Origin: an uncultured Porphyromonadaceae bacterium
GTDB taxonomy: Bacteria; Bacteroidota; Bacteroidia; Bacteroidales; Barnesiellaceae_A
NCBI GenBank assembly: GCA_900542255.1
Contig: UQMR01000002.1
Location: 1 to 64,000 of the forward strand
Direction: 5' to 3'
DNA length: 64,000 nucleotides
Positions within the stretch are counted from its first letter, which is position 1. The number at the start of each line of letters is the position of its first letter. Made by a program: the position numbers and the translations under genes. Under the pieces are notes generated by a model, which ran no database searches, had not been told where the DNA came from, and saw nothing but the letters and a program-made list of their open reading frames with translations. This document shows, piece after piece, positions 55,262 to 64,000 of the stretch.

Positions 55262-55645
55262 ATGAATAAAGAAAAATTTGTTGTTGAATACGATTTCAAG
55301 AAGGTTTCGCCGTCATTATTGTGGACTTTTGTCAGCACAGCCGCAGGTTTGTCGGAATGGTTTGCCGACCAAGTGGAGCATAAAGAGAAAGAGTTTACTT
55401 TTTATTGGAACAAAAGTCCGCAAGTGGCTATGATGACAGCTTCCCGTACTGGCGTTTATGTGCGGTTTCATTGGGAAGAAGATGCTAATGAGCGCTCTTT
55501 TTTCGAGATGCGCATAGAAACATCCGAGCTGACGGGTGCTACCGTACTCTTGGTTACCGATTTTGCACTCCCCGACGAGATAGAGGATGCCCGCGAGCTG
55601 TGGGACAATGAGGTGGAACGGTTGCGCCGTCGCCTGGGGTTGTAA
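55262..55645 (+). CDS. START/AHSA1-like ligand-binding domain protein
   Basis: 127 aa from MNKEKFVVEYDFKKVSPSLLW; the 17-codon upstream extension is not needed. VSPSLLWTFVSTAAGLSEWFADQVE is the opening of SRPBCC/AHSA1-like folds, with alternating strands and a long C-terminal helix (EIEDARELWDNEVERLRRRLG). Widely conserved in Bacteroidetes beside the LptF/G-type gene, role unknown. Confidence 0.8.
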   Translation: MNKEKFVVEYDFKKVSPSLLWTFVSTAAGLSEWFADQVEHKEKEFTFYWNKSPQVAMMTASRTGVYVRFHWEEDANERSFFEMRIETSELTGATVLLVTDFALPDEIEDARELWDNEVERLRRRLGL

Positions 55646-55712
55646 AGGCTGCTGCGTACCGCCGCGAGAGGAATGGCGATTTCTTAATTAATATCTAAAT
55701 GTGAAGATTGTC

Positions 55713-55743
55713 TTTGCAGGCTGACTATTTTGCGCTATTTTTG
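55713..55743 (+). promoter_or_regulatory. Promoter of the LptF/G-like gene
   Basis: TTTG (55713-55716), 19-nt spacer, TATTTTTG (55736-55743). Both boxes fit; the leader to the ATG at 55771 is about 22 nt. Confidence 0.7.
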
Positions 55744-55770
55744 CACATTCATTCATAATAGCGCCGCTTA

Positions 55771-57705
55771 ATGTTTCGTCCCAAAAGACTATATGGGTTC
55801 ATGTTGCAGAGCTTCTTGCCTGTCTTTTTCATGACCTTCTTTATCTGCCTTTTCATCGTGCTGATGCAGTTCTTGTGGAAGTACGTCGATGAAATGGTGG
55901 GCAAAGGTCTGGAAATATCGGTCTTGTTGGAGCTCTTCTTCTATGCTGCCGTGACCATGGTGCCATTGGCTTTGCCGCTTTCCATCCTGCTGGCATCGCT
56001 CATGACCTTCGGCAACTTGGGCGAGCGGTTCGAGCTGCTTGCCATCAAGGCAGCCGGTGTCTCGCTGTTGCATGTGATGCGCCCGCTTATATTTCTCGTG
56101 AGCGTCATTGCCGTACTCGCTTTTTTCTTCCAGAACGATGTCTTGCCGCAGGCGCAAGTAAAGATGTGGACGCTCATCTACTCCGTTAGGCAGAAGTCTC
56201 CCGAGCTGGATATCCCCGAAGGCGTGTTTTATGACGAGATAAGCGGCTATAACCTCTATGTGAAAGAGAAAGACCGCCGCACGGGTGTTATGCACAATAT
56301 GATGATTTACGACATGTCGAAAGGCTTCGACAATGCTACCATCGTCTTGGCCGACTCGGGGCAATTGAAGACGACCGCCGACAAAAAGCATCTCGTGCTG
56401 ACGTTATATAATGGCGAGTCGTTTGAAAACCTGCAAACCAACCGTACCAATACCTACAACAACATCCCGTACCGGCGGGAGACCTTTTCGTTCAAGGAGT
56501 TGCTCATCAACTTCGATGCCAACTTCAACCGTCTCGACGACGAGCTCATGCAGGGACAGTACGTAGGAAAGAACTATACCGAGTTGCGCACCTCTATCGA
56601 CTCCATGAATCTGGTCGTGGATAGTCTGGGTGCCAATTATGCCTCGCGTTTGCAGGTATCGGGCTATTTCGGCATGTATAAAAATGACATCGACCGCCGT
56701 AGCAAGATGTCGCCGTCCGAACGGCAACAGGACGAAGCGGCCATGCAACAAGCGGCGCAAACAATCAACCTCGACTCTCTTTGGCAGGGCGAAAACAATC
56801 AGCGCAGGCAGCTCTATGTGGCAAGGGCGTTGGAGCGGGCCCAGACTTATAAAAACGATTATAACTTCAACTCTATGACCGTAGCCGACAAACGCTTCAC
56901 GATACGCCGTCACGAGATAGAGCTGATGAAGAAATTTACCCTTTCCCTGGCCTGTATCATCTTCTTCTTCATCGGTGCTCCGTTGGGAGCTATCATTCGC
57001 AAAGGCGGTTTGGGAGTGCCCATCGTGGTATCGGTCATATTGTTTATCATCTATTATATTATAGACAATACCGGCTATAAGATGGCGCGCGATGGCGTAT
57101 GGCCGGTATGGCAGGGTATTTGGCTCAGCTCGGCCGTATTGCTACCGTTGGGCATATTCCTTACCTCGCGGGCCACCAAAGACTCGGCCGTGCTCAATCT
57201 CGATGTCTATGCCGATTTCTTCCGGCAGCTGTTCGGCAAAGCCGGTGTGCGCAAGGTTGAGCTCAAAGATATCGTGCTTGCCCCCATGTCGCCCGCAGTT
57301 GCCGAGGAAAAAGCCCTTGCACTGACAGATATGTGCCGCACCTTCCTGCGCGACAATCCCCGTCTCCGGTATGTCGCCTTTTGGACAAAAGGGTACGATA
57401 TGCCTGCGATACAGAACCTTGCCACTGTCACCAACTCGCTGGTAGAATACACCTCGGAAACGACCGACCGCATGGTCGCCACCAAATTGATGGACTACCC
57501 TGTCATTGTGCCCGAGTGGATGCTGCGCCCGGTGCGCATACGCTTGCTCTCGATAGCCGTGATGGTGTTCTTTCCCGTGGGATTGCCCCTTTATTGGATA
57601 GCATCGCAACGCTATGCACACCTGACGGCGGCCGTACATGCCATTATCGAGGCCAACGGCGATTTGGTAACTTTATTGCGAAAAACAGACTCCCGAAACG
57701 AATAA
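55771..57705 (+). CDS. LptF/LptG family permease (YjgP/YjgQ), long form
   Basis: 644 aa, almost double the proteobacterial LptF/G length. The N-terminal helix block ([26 protein letters not shown]), [34 protein letters not shown], and the C-terminal helices ([35 protein letters not shown]) match the permease. Between them is a large periplasmic beta-jellyroll-type region plus a charged stretch. The last ~150 residues ([23 protein letters not shown] onward) are an extra part typical of Bacteroidetes. Role: extraction of LPS from the inner membrane with LptB. Confidence 0.9.
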   Translation: MFRPKRLYGFMLQSFLPVFFMTFFICLFIVLMQFLWKYVDEMVGKGLEISVLLELFFYAAVTMVPLALPLSILLASLMTFGNLGERFELLAIKAAGVSLLHVMRPLIFLVSVIAVLAFFFQNDVLPQAQVKMWTLIYSVRQKSPELDIPEGVFYDEISGYNLYVKEKDRRTGVMHNMMIYDMSKGFDNATIVLADSGQLKTTADKKHLVLTLYNGESFENLQTNRTNTYNNIPYRRETFSFKELLINFDANFNRLDDELMQGQYVGKNYTELRTSIDSMNLVVDSLGANYASRLQVSGYFGMYKNDIDRRSKMSPSERQQDEAAMQQAAQTINLDSLWQGENNQRRQLYVARALERAQTYKNDYNFNSMTVADKRFTIRRHEIELMKKFTLSLACIIFFFIGAPLGAIIRKGGLGVPIVVSVILFIIYYIIDNTGYKMARDGVWPVWQGIWLSSAVLLPLGIFLTSRATKDSAVLNLDVYADFFRQLFGKAGVRKVELKDIVLAPMSPAVAEEKALALTDMCRTFLRDNPRLRYVAFWTKGYDMPAIQNLATVTNSLVEYTSETTDRMVATKLMDYPVIVPEWMLRPVRIRLLSIAVMVFFPVGLPLYWIASQRYAHLTAAVHAIIEANGDLVTLLRKTDSRNE

Positions 57706-57722
57706 ACAAACCCGATATAAAT

Positions 57723-58946
57723 ATGGATAACGAAAAAATCAAACTCAATACTATCGAAGAGGCGATAGAAGAGTTCCGTCAGGGAAATTTCGTGATTGTC
57801 ATAGATGACGAAGACCGTGAGAACGAAGGCGATTTTATCATCGCGGCAGAGAAAATTACCCCCGAAAAGGTAAACTTCATGCTCTCCGTAGGGCGCGGCG
57901 TGCTGTGCGCCCCTATCACCGAGGAGCGCTGCATGGAGTTGGAGCTCAACATGCAGGTCCTCGACAACACCTCTTTGCTGGGGACTCCCTTTACCGTTAC
58001 CGTCGACCGCATAGGGGCAGGCTGCACCACCGGTGTCTCCATGGCCGACCGCGCCACCACGATACGCTCTCTGGCAGACCCCTCGATGAAACCCTCCGAC
58101 TTCGGACGTCCCGGCCACATAAATCCCCTCAGAGCCCGCTCTCGCGGTGTATTGGTACGCGCCGGCCATACCGAGGCTGCCGTCGACTTGGCACGCTTGG
58201 CAGGGCTTTACCCCGCAGCCGCGCTGATTGAAATCATCAACGAGGATGGTACAATGGCCCGTATGCCCGAGTTGCGCAAGATAGCCGACAAGTATAATCT
58301 GAAATTTGTCTCAATCCGCGACCTTATTGCATACCGTTTGAAACAGGAGGCCATCGTAGAACGTGGCGAGGAGGTGAATATGCCTACCGCATACGGCGGT
58401 TTCAGGCTCATACCCTTCCGCCAAATATCGAACGGGGCCGAGCATATAGCGCTCATAAAGGGCACGTGGGAGCCCGATGAGCCGGTTTTGGTACGCATGC
58501 ACTCCTCGTGTATGACGGGCGATATCTTCGGCTCGAAACGATGCGACTGCGGCGAGCAGCTGCACGAGGCCATGAGAGCCATAGATGCAGCCGGTAAAGG
58601 CGTGCTGGTGTATATGAGCCAGGAGGGGCGCGGTATAGGGCTGATGAATAAGATAAGAGCCTATAAGTTACAGGAGAACGGCTTCGATACGGTAGATGCC
58701 AATCTCCATCTCGGTTTCAAGGCCGATGAGCGTACCTACGGCGTGGGAGCCTCTATCCTCAGAGATTTGGGCGTGCGCAATATCCGTCTTATGACAAACA
58801 ATCCCATGAAGCGTATCGGGCTCGAAGGGTATGGCCTCTGCATTGTGGAGAATGTGCCTATCGAGGTGAAACCCAACCAATACAATGCCGAGTACCTGCA
58901 TACCAAAAAAGAGCGCATGGGGCACGACTTGCACCAAGTAGACTGA
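57723..58946 (+). CDS. ribBA: Bifunctional 3,4-dihydroxy-2-butanone-4-phosphate synthase / GTP cyclohydrolase II
   Basis: 407 aa. DHBP synthase domain: [12 protein letters not shown] (acidic metal loop, residues 28-39), [12 protein letters not shown] and [19 protein letters not shown] cyclohydrolase II domain: [24 protein letters not shown] (zinc Cys triplet), [19 protein letters not shown] and [14 protein letters not shown]. The start at 57723 is preceded by a short gap of 17 nt behind lptF/G; a much longer frame is shadow of the permease. Makes two riboflavin precursors. No FMN riboswitch is seen. Confidence 0.96.
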   Translation: MDNEKIKLNTIEEAIEEFRQGNFVIVIDDEDRENEGDFIIAAEKITPEKVNFMLSVGRGVLCAPITEERCMELELNMQVLDNTSLLGTPFTVTVDRIGAGCTTGVSMADRATTIRSLADPSMKPSDFGRPGHINPLRARSRGVLVRAGHTEAAVDLARLAGLYPAAALIEIINEDGTMARMPELRKIADKYNLKFVSIRDLIAYRLKQEAIVERGEEVNMPTAYGGFRLIPFRQISNGAEHIALIKGTWEPDEPVLVRMHSSCMTGDIFGSKRCDCGEQLHEAMRAIDAAGKGVLVYMSQEGRGIGLMNKIRAYKLQENGFDTVDANLHLGFKADERTYGVGASILRDLGVRNIRLMTNNPMKRIGLEGYGLCIVENVPIEVKPNQYNAEYLHTKKERMGHDLHQVD

Positions 58947-58947
58947 C

Positions 58948-59577
58948 ATGCAAGACACCTACCTCACCATAGAAGCTCCCGGCGAGGGCATATACAAAGA
59001 GAAGATGAGCCGTTTTCTCTCCTTTGCCGTGCCGGTAGTTTCTGTCGATGAGGCGCTTGCATACGTAGAACAGTATCGCAAGGAGTATTACGATGCCCGC
59101 CACGTGTGTTGGGCTTATATGATAGGCGCCGACCGCAAATGTTTCCGCTCAAACGATAACGGTGAGCCCTCGGGGACCGCCGGGAAACCTATTTTAGGGC
59201 AAATCAACTCGGCCAACCTCACAGATATACTCATTGTTGTGGTGCGCTACTTCGGCGGTATTAAGTTGGGGACGGGAGGCCTTATCGTTGCATATCGTAC
59301 TGCGGCATCAGAGGCGATAGCGGCATGTAACATAGTAGAGCGGCTTATCGAGGATTGCGTGAAGATACACTTCGAGTATCCGCTCATGAACGAGGTGATG
59401 CGTATCGTCAAGGAAGAGCAGGCTGCTGTCGTGGCACAATCGTTCGAGATGGATTGTGAGATGACTCTCAGGCTGCGGCGTATGGCGATGCCCCGTTTGC
59501 GCGAGCGGCTCGAAAATCTGCGCGGCGTGGCAATACTCCCCGACGACGATGGCAGCGACATGGATACAGAGGCATAA
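58948..59577 (+). CDS. IMPACT/YigZ family protein
   Basis: 209 aa. It shows the UPF0029 signature DARHVCWAYMIGADRKCFRSNDNGEPSGTAGKPILGQI and the following VVRYFGGIKLGTGGLIVAYRTA, then a C-terminal DUF1949-like half. Starts 1 nt after the ribBA stop (TGACATG), so translation is probably coupled. Biochemical role unknown, suggested in translation control for eukaryotic relatives. Confidence 0.9.
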   Translation: MQDTYLTIEAPGEGIYKEKMSRFLSFAVPVVSVDEALAYVEQYRKEYYDARHVCWAYMIGADRKCFRSNDNGEPSGTAGKPILGQINSANLTDILIVVVRYFGGIKLGTGGLIVAYRTAASEAIAACNIVERLIEDCVKIHFEYPLMNEVMRIVKEEQAAVVAQSFEMDCEMTLRLRRMAMPRLRERLENLRGVAILPDDDGSDMDTEA

Positions 59578-59591
59578 TTACGCTGTTTCCC

Positions 59592-59620
59592 CTGCGGGGG
59601 TGTAGTCCGCAGACGTTTTT
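59592..59620 (+). terminator. Weak terminator after the IMPACT gene
   Basis: 6-bp stem CTGCGG/CCGCAG (59592-59597, 59607-59612) followed by TTTTT (59616-59620). It lies in a 41-bp convergent gap. Confidence 0.4.
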
Positions 59621-60323
59621 ATAAGATATGTGCTACCTCGGCAAGCGAGTGTATGACATGTTGTGGCGCATTGCCGGTATATCCCTTCCCGTAGCGGTCA
59701 AAGTAGATTTGTCCCCATCCGGCGTGGGCGGCACCCATGATGTCGGCATCGTAGTTGTCGCCTATCATCAAGGTCGTTTCGGCCTTGCCGTCGGTGACCT
59801 CCAAAGCATAATCGAAAATACGGCGGTCGGGTTTGGTGATGCCGATTTCGTCAGAGAGAACGATGCGCGAGAAGAATTGCGCCACCTTTCCGGCTTCCAG
59901 CTTGCGCGCCTGTACCTCGGCAAAGCCATTGCTCAGGATATAGAGTTTGTAACCTTTCTCATGCAGGTCGCTTAGCATCTCACAGGCATGCGGTATAAGC
60001 CGGGTTTGCTGCGATAATATATCTAAATAGCGTTTGTTGATTTGAGCGGCAAGGGAGTCTCCTTTATCGACATACCCGTATGTGCGCAGCGGATATGCAA
60101 ATCGCTCTATGATAAGGTATTCGCGCGCTATCTTCCCGTGGTGATACAAATCCCACAGCTCGGCGTTTTTGCTGTAATAGAGTTGGCTGAAAAGGTCGTA
60201 GTCGGCAAAAATCGTGTGCAGGTGCAACTCCTCGAAGGTTTTTGCCAACGCTACATGCGAGTTGGCATTGAAGTCCCATATCGTGTCGTCGAGATCGATA
60301 AAAATATGGCTGTATTCTTTCAT
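59619..60323 (-). CDS. YjjG-like HAD pyrimidine nucleotidase
   Basis: 234 aa. HAD motifs FIDLDDTIWDFNANS (motif I), YILSNGFAEVQ (motif II), ITKPDRRIFDYAL (motif III) and MIGDNYDADIMGAAHAGW (motif IV) with the helical cap. The pattern matches YjjG enzymes that dephosphorylate non-canonical pyrimidine nucleotides. Start 60323 drops an 11-codon shadow extension. A -7 box (minus TATCTTTG, 60339-60332) ends only 8 nt before the ATG. Confidence 0.87.
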   Translation of the reverse strand: MKEYSHIFIDLDDTIWDFNANSHVALAKTFEELHLHTIFADYDLFSQLYYSKNAELWDLYHHGKIAREYLIIERFAYPLRTYGYVDKGDSLAAQINKRYLDILSQQTRLIPHACEMLSDLHEKGYKLYILSNGFAEVQARKLEAGKVAQFFSRIVLSDEIGITKPDRRIFDYALEVTDGKAETTLMIGDNYDADIMGAAHAGWGQIYFDRYGKGYTGNAPQHVIHSLAEVAHIL

Positions 60324-60331
60324 AACGGGTG

Positions 60332-60339
60332 CAAAGATA
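60332..60339 (-). promoter_or_regulatory. -7 box of the YjjG-like gene, nearly leaderless
   Basis: Minus strand TATCTTTG, 8 nt before the ATG. Same geometry as the gene at 41892, also a HAD phosphatase. Confidence 0.5.
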
Positions 60340-60422
60340 GTGCAATGCGGGAGCAAAAGGAAGCAGAATGCAGCCTAAAATCATTTCGTCGGGTCTCGCC
60401 GATATAAAGGGGGGCGGCCGCT

Positions 60423-61295
60423 CTATCGCTCCCTGTACTGCATGGGCGACATGCCGGTATTACGCTTGAAAAACTTGGAGAATGATGCGATGTCGGCAAA
60501 ATGGAGTTCGTCGGCAATCTGTTGTATTTGCGTATCTTCCTTTGAAATCAGGCTGATAGCCTCAATGGTAAGTTCTTCGCTGATGATTTTGTAGAGGGTC
60601 TTCCCGGTAGTGCTTTTGACGACCCGCCCGAGGTGCTTGGGCGAGAGGTTCAGCTGCGAGGCGTAGAAGTCTATTTCGTGTTGTTCCTTGCAGTTTTTGC
60701 GTACGAGGTCTATGAAGCGGAACGTGATAATATCTTGCTTGCGCAAGTAGTAATTGTTGTCGTGAAGAATAACCTGCTTGTTGAATATATTGCCTATCTC
60801 GTACATGAAATTGAGAAATAGGTTGTTGGCAATCTCCTTGAAGAAGATGTGACTCTTACGGGCAATGTGCGACTGCAAGATAGAGAGGTTGAGCCTTAGC
60901 GCATTCGCGTCGGTCGGCGTAAGCTGCAATGCCGGTTTGAACGAAACGCGGTAGAAGTAAGTGCGTGGCAGCAGTCGGATGTTTTGGATGGTATCGCGCA
61001 GGAATTCGTTATTGGCAAAGAGACAGTAGAAAGAGAGGTCGGCAGAGGCATCTATAAAACGAAATGTCTTGTCATTGGTAATATCTATAAAGGTGTTTTG
61101 CTTGAATGTATATTCTTTATGATTGATAGATAATGTGATATTTCCTTTTATAATCAGCAGGAATGCGTGCATGCCCGCGATGGTTATGTTGGTAAACGGG
61201 GCTATGTCGCATCCGTTATATACGATTAATTGCTGGGAAATTTGTATTTTTGCATCAAATAACGCGAAAAGTTGCTGGAAAGAAGTTTGTTTCAT
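60423..61295 (-). CDS. AraC-family transcriptional regulator
   Basis: 290 aa. N-terminal cupin-type sensor part with beta-rich pattern (HAFLLIIKGNITLSINHKEYTFKQNTF), then two helix-turn-helix units: IDFYASQLNLSPKHLGRVVKSTTGKTLYKIISEELTIEA and IQQIADELHFADIASFSKFFKRNTGMSPMQYRE. The gene is divergent from the RND efflux operon, so it is a good candidate for its local regulator (inference). Note the frequent Phe, Ile and Asn, AT-richer than many neighbours. Confidence 0.9.
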   Translation of the reverse strand: MKQTSFQQLFALFDAKIQISQQLIVYNGCDIAPFTNITIAGMHAFLLIIKGNITLSINHKEYTFKQNTFIDITNDKTFRFIDASADLSFYCLFANNEFLRDTIQNIRLLPRTYFYRVSFKPALQLTPTDANALRLNLSILQSHIARKSHIFFKEIANNLFLNFMYEIGNIFNKQVILHDNNYYLRKQDIITFRFIDLVRKNCKEQHEIDFYASQLNLSPKHLGRVVKSTTGKTLYKIISEELTIEAISLISKEDTQIQQIADELHFADIASFSKFFKRNTGMSPMQYRER

Positions 61296-61471
61296 TTCGA
61301 GGTCTGTTTTTAGGGTTTGATATGTCTCTCTTAGACAACAAAACGGGTGAAATGATTAATTATGATATGTGAAATAATCAAAAATGTCTTTTTGGGCAAA
61401 ATGTATGCGCCGTTAATGCAAAATTTGAATAAGAAAAAAGCGTTTATTTTGCGTGTTAAAAAAATAGGATT
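61296..61471. promoter_or_regulatory. Divergent regulatory region between araC-like and RND genes
   Basis: 176 bp with no gene. It has TTTG at 61424-61427 and TATTTTG at 61445-61451, one base short of TAnnTTTG, as a possible promoter for the efflux genes. An inverted repeat TGATTA/TAATCA (61353-61358 and 61375-61380) is a weak operator candidate. Confidence 0.4.
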
Positions 61472-62575
61472 ATGAAGTTAAAAGAGTTAATTGTATTATC
61501 GGCTTGTTTATTGCTCTTTGCCGGCTGTAAACAGGAAACGAGACAAGTTGAAGGTAGTGGGTATAAATTGATGGAGTTGAAAACATCAGACAGAGAGTTG
61601 TCGGTGAAATATTCCACTACATTGCAAGGTAGACAAGATGTTGAAATCAGACCGCAGGTAGGCGGTACCATTACGCAAGTATTGGTGAAAGAGGGTGCCA
61701 AGGTGCGCAAGGGACAAACACTGTTTGTAATCGACCCGGTGCCTTATGAGGCAGCTTTGCAGACGGCAAAAGCCGCAGTAGCTACGGCCGAAGCCAACGT
61801 GGCGACAGCCGAGCTTAATCTCGAAGGACGTCAGCAACTTTATGACCAACAAGTCATCTCGGACTTTGAGCTGCGTACTTCTCAAAATAATCTCCGTACC
61901 GCCGAGGCTGCTTTGGCGCAAGCACAGGCAGAGGAAGTAAATGCTGCCAACAGCCTTTCTTATACACAAGTGACAAGCCCTGTCGACGGCGTTGCCGGTA
62001 TCACGTCATACCGTGTAGGTGCATTGGTAAGTTCATCTATTGCCGACCCCTTGGTCAATGTATCTGACAACTCGGTCGTGTATGCCTATTTCTCTATGGG
62101 TGAGAAACAAGTGCTCTCTCTTACCCGCCAATATGGCTCGTTGCAGAACGCACTCGATTCGATGCCTGCCGTTGAGTTGCAGCTCAACGATGGCTCGCTC
62201 TATGGAACGAAAGGTAAAATCGATGTTATCAGCGGTATTGTCGACAAGCAAACGGGAGCTGTGAGCCTCCGTGCCATATTCGACAACAAGGACGGACGCC
62301 TTATGAGCGGCGGCTCGGCCAATGTAATCATACCTTATGAAAAGAAAGATTGCATCGTCATTCCCCAGGAAGCTACTTTTGAGATACAAGACAAGATTTA
62401 TGCCTACAAGGTTGTCGATGGCAAGGCCGAGTCGGTGCTGTTGACAGTCTTCGAAATCAACGACGGACGTGAATATATCGTAGAAAGCGGTTTGGCAGTA
62501 GGCGATGTGATTGTTGCCGAGGGCGCAGGCTTGTTGAGAGAAGGCACGGTAGTTTCTAACCAAGCAGCTGAATAA
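61472..62575 (+). CDS. RND efflux periplasmic adaptor lipoprotein (AcrA-like)
   Basis: 367 aa. Lipobox at residues ~16-19 (LFAGC) after MKLKELIVLSACLL. Lipoyl motifs VEIRPQVGGTITQVLVKEGAKVRKGQTLFVIDP and TSPVDGVAGI flank a coiled coil (YEAALQTAKAAVATAEANVAT region), followed by a beta-barrel and the membrane-proximal end. Joins the inner-membrane RND pump and an outer membrane channel. It precedes the pump gene by 2 nt. Confidence 0.94.
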   Translation: MKLKELIVLSACLLLFAGCKQETRQVEGSGYKLMELKTSDRELSVKYSTTLQGRQDVEIRPQVGGTITQVLVKEGAKVRKGQTLFVIDPVPYEAALQTAKAAVATAEANVATAELNLEGRQQLYDQQVISDFELRTSQNNLRTAEAALAQAQAEEVNAANSLSYTQVTSPVDGVAGITSYRVGALVSSSIADPLVNVSDNSVVYAYFSMGEKQVLSLTRQYGSLQNALDSMPAVELQLNDGSLYGTKGKIDVISGIVDKQTGAVSLRAIFDNKDGRLMSGGSANVIIPYEKKDCIVIPQEATFEIQDKIYAYKVVDGKAESVLLTVFEINDGREYIVESGLAVGDVIVAEGAGLLREGTVVSNQAAE

Positions 62576-62577
62576 GT

Positions 62578-64000
62578 ATGAATCTGAAAACATTTATAGA
62601 CCGTCCTATATTGTCGATGGTCATCTCGGCCGTAATTCTTATGGTCGGTTTGATAGGTCTTTTTTCGCTCCCGATAGAACAATATCCCGATATTGCGCCG
62701 CCTACCATCAGTGTGTCGACTTCATACGCCGGCGCCAATGCCGAGACTGTGCAGAAATCGGTTATCGTGCCGTTGGAAGAGGCCATCAACGGTGTGGAGA
62801 ACATGACATACATGACCTCTAACGCTACCAATACGGGTAGTGCACGTATCACGGTATATTTCGAGCAAGGTTCCGACCCCGATATGGCTGCCGTGAATGT
62901 GCAGAACCGTGTTTCTACGGCAACTTCGCTTTTGCCCGCCGAGGTAACGAGAGTGGGTGTGACCACGCAGAAACGTCAGACGAGTATGTTGAAGATTTTC
63001 GGATTGTGCAGCCCCGACAGCACGTATGACGAGAACTTCCTCACCAACTATCTCTCTATCAACCTCCGTCCGCAAATCATGCGTATCGCCGGTGTGGGCG
63101 ACGTGGAGGTGATGGGTGGCGACTATGCTATGCGTGTATGGCTCAAACCCGATGTGATGGCACAATACGGTTTGGAGCCCAGCGATGTGACGGCTGCTCT
63201 CTCTGACCAAAATATAGAGTCGTCGGCCGGTTCTATCGGCGAGGACTCGAAGAACGTATATCAATATACGTTGAAATATCGTGGCCGCTATGAGTTGCCC
63301 GAGGAGTTTGGCGAGATTGTTATCAAGTCATTTGACGATGGCCGTATATTGCGTCTCAAAGATGTTGCCGACATAGAGCTGGGGCGTGTGTCGTATGCTT
63401 ATGCCGGTGGTATCAATGGTTGTCCCGGTGTGTCGTGTATGATATACCAGATAGCCGGTTCTAACGCCAACGAGATTATAGAAAATATAGACAAGTTCCT
63501 TGCCGAAAGCTCCAAGACACTGCCCAAAGGTATGGAAATTGTCGAGTTGATGAATACCAAAGACTTCCTCGATGCCTCTATCAATGAGGTTATCAAGACC
63601 CTTATAGAGGCCATCATATTGGTGGTATTGGTCGTATATTTCTTCTTGCAGAATCCCCGTTCGACGCTTATACCTACCATAAGTATTTTCGTTTCGCTTA
63701 TTGGTACGTTTGCTGCGCTCTATATTGCCGGATTTAGTATCAACTTGCTTACGCTTTTCGCTTTGGTGTTGGCCATCGGTACGATAGTCGATGATGCCAT
63801 TATTGTGGTGGAAGCGGTGCAGGCAAGGTTCGATGCCGGATACCAGTCGCCATATAAGGCTACGGTCGATGCCATGAACGGTATCTCATCGGCTATCGTT
63901 ACCTCTACGTTGGTATTCATGGCAGTGTTCGTTCCTGTGTCGTTTATGGGTGGTACGTCGGGTGTATTCTACACGCAATTCGGTATCACCATGGCCGTAG
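62578..64000 (+). CDS. RND multidrug efflux pump, HAE1/AcrB-like (partial, continues beyond window)
   Basis: 474 complete codons visible, no stop. Starts MNLKTFIDRPILSMVISAVI, the AcrB-like first helix, followed by the porter-domain pattern PPTISVSTSYAGANAETVQKSV and VNVQNRVSTATSLLPAEVTR. The proton-relay segment ALVLAIGTIVDDAIIVVEAV has the expected adjacent Asp pair. A TolC-like partner could be beyond the right edge, since no other is adjacent. Operon with the adaptor. Confidence 0.95.
   Translation, partial: MNLKTFIDRPILSMVISAVILMVGLIGLFSLPIEQYPDIAPPTISVSTSYAGANAETVQKSVIVPLEEAINGVENMTYMTSNATNTGSARITVYFEQGSDPDMAAVNVQNRVSTATSLLPAEVTRVGVTTQKRQTSMLKIFGLCSPDSTYDENFLTNYLSINLRPQIMRIAGVGDVEVMGGDYAMRVWLKPDVMAQYGLEPSDVTAALSDQNIESSAGSIGEDSKNVYQYTLKYRGRYELPEEFGEIVIKSFDDGRILRLKDVADIELGRVSYAYAGGINGCPGVSCMIYQIAGSNANEIIENIDKFLAESSKTLPKGMEIVELMNTKDFLDASINEVIKTLIEAIILVVLVVYFFLQNPRSTLIPTISIFVSLIGTFAALYIAGFSINLLTLFALVLAIGTIVDDAIIVVEAVQARFDAGYQSPYKATVDAMNGISSAIVTSTLVFMAVFVPVSFMGGTSGVFYTQFGITMAV

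Noticed and set aside
57333-57722. A 130-codon N-terminal extension of ribBA
   Set aside because: It overlaps the LptF/G coding region in another frame and lacks family resemblance; the ATG at 57723 starts the conserved domain.

Overview
The window comes from a Bacteroidota genome, most likely a gut-type Bacteroidales. Three things point there: repeated matches to the Bacteroides promoter pattern (TTTG-like -33 box and TAnnTTTG -7 box), Bacteroidales-type families (SusB-like GH97 glucosidase, long LptF/G permease, AspT/YidE antiporter, TamB, the DUF2975/Xre pair), and a flexirubin/aryl-polyene gene set with a tyrosine ammonia-lyase-like enzyme. I cannot name the genus.

Region 1 (1-22360, all minus strand) is one long, tightly packed operon read from about 22320 towards base 1 and running off the window. 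Its 21 visible genes hold an ammonia lyase, two acyl carrier proteins, three ketosynthases plus a chain-length factor, a ketoreductase, two hot-dog dehydratase-like proteins, a thioesterase, a methyltransferase, an LpxL-like acyltransferase, a polysaccharide deacetylase, LolA and a small lipoprotein, a GT2-DUF2062 glycosyltransferase, a giant MMPL-PlsC-methyltransferase fusion, a CrtI-like oxidoreductase, an Ntn-hydrolase-like protein and a phenylacetate-CoA-ligase-like enzyme (cut by the window edge). The reading is an aryl polyene or flexirubin-type pigment pathway: the lyase makes an aryl acrylate starter, the ligase activates it, the type II KS/CLF/KR/DH set extends it into a polyene, and the acyltransferases with the LolA/MMPL machinery attach it to lipid and move it to the outer membrane. 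DarA/DarB of the flexirubin resorcinol half are not in the visible part.

Region 2 (22361-26056) is AT-rich and accessory: a small secreted protein of unknown function, then a 2.7-kb composite-transposon-like unit (23256-25962) with a secreted EreA/ChaN-like protein as cargo, a complete IS5-family element on one side and an 89-bp inverted remnant of the same element on the other.

Region 3 (26057-33262) holds housekeeping cinA and tsaD, and a divergent tamB with an unusual charged, repeated C-terminal tail. Region 4 (33263-39704) is a six-gene minus-strand operon: TolC, MacA-like adaptor, MacB-like ATPase and permease, then a LytS/LytTR-type two-component pair. Region 5 (39845-50079) has an AspT-type antiporter, a phosphoglycolate-phosphatase-like HAD protein, a lipoprotein, an M16 protease, an Xre/DUF2975 pair, glutamine-dependent NAD synthetase and a small membrane protein. 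Region 6 (50080-64000) has a GH97 alpha-glucosidase with a LacI-type palindrome upstream, pta-ackA, a START-like protein with LptF/G, ribBA, an IMPACT-family protein, a YjjG-like HAD nucleotidase, and an AraC regulator divergent from an RND efflux adaptor/pump operon that runs off the right edge.

No rRNA, tRNA or CRISPR array was seen.
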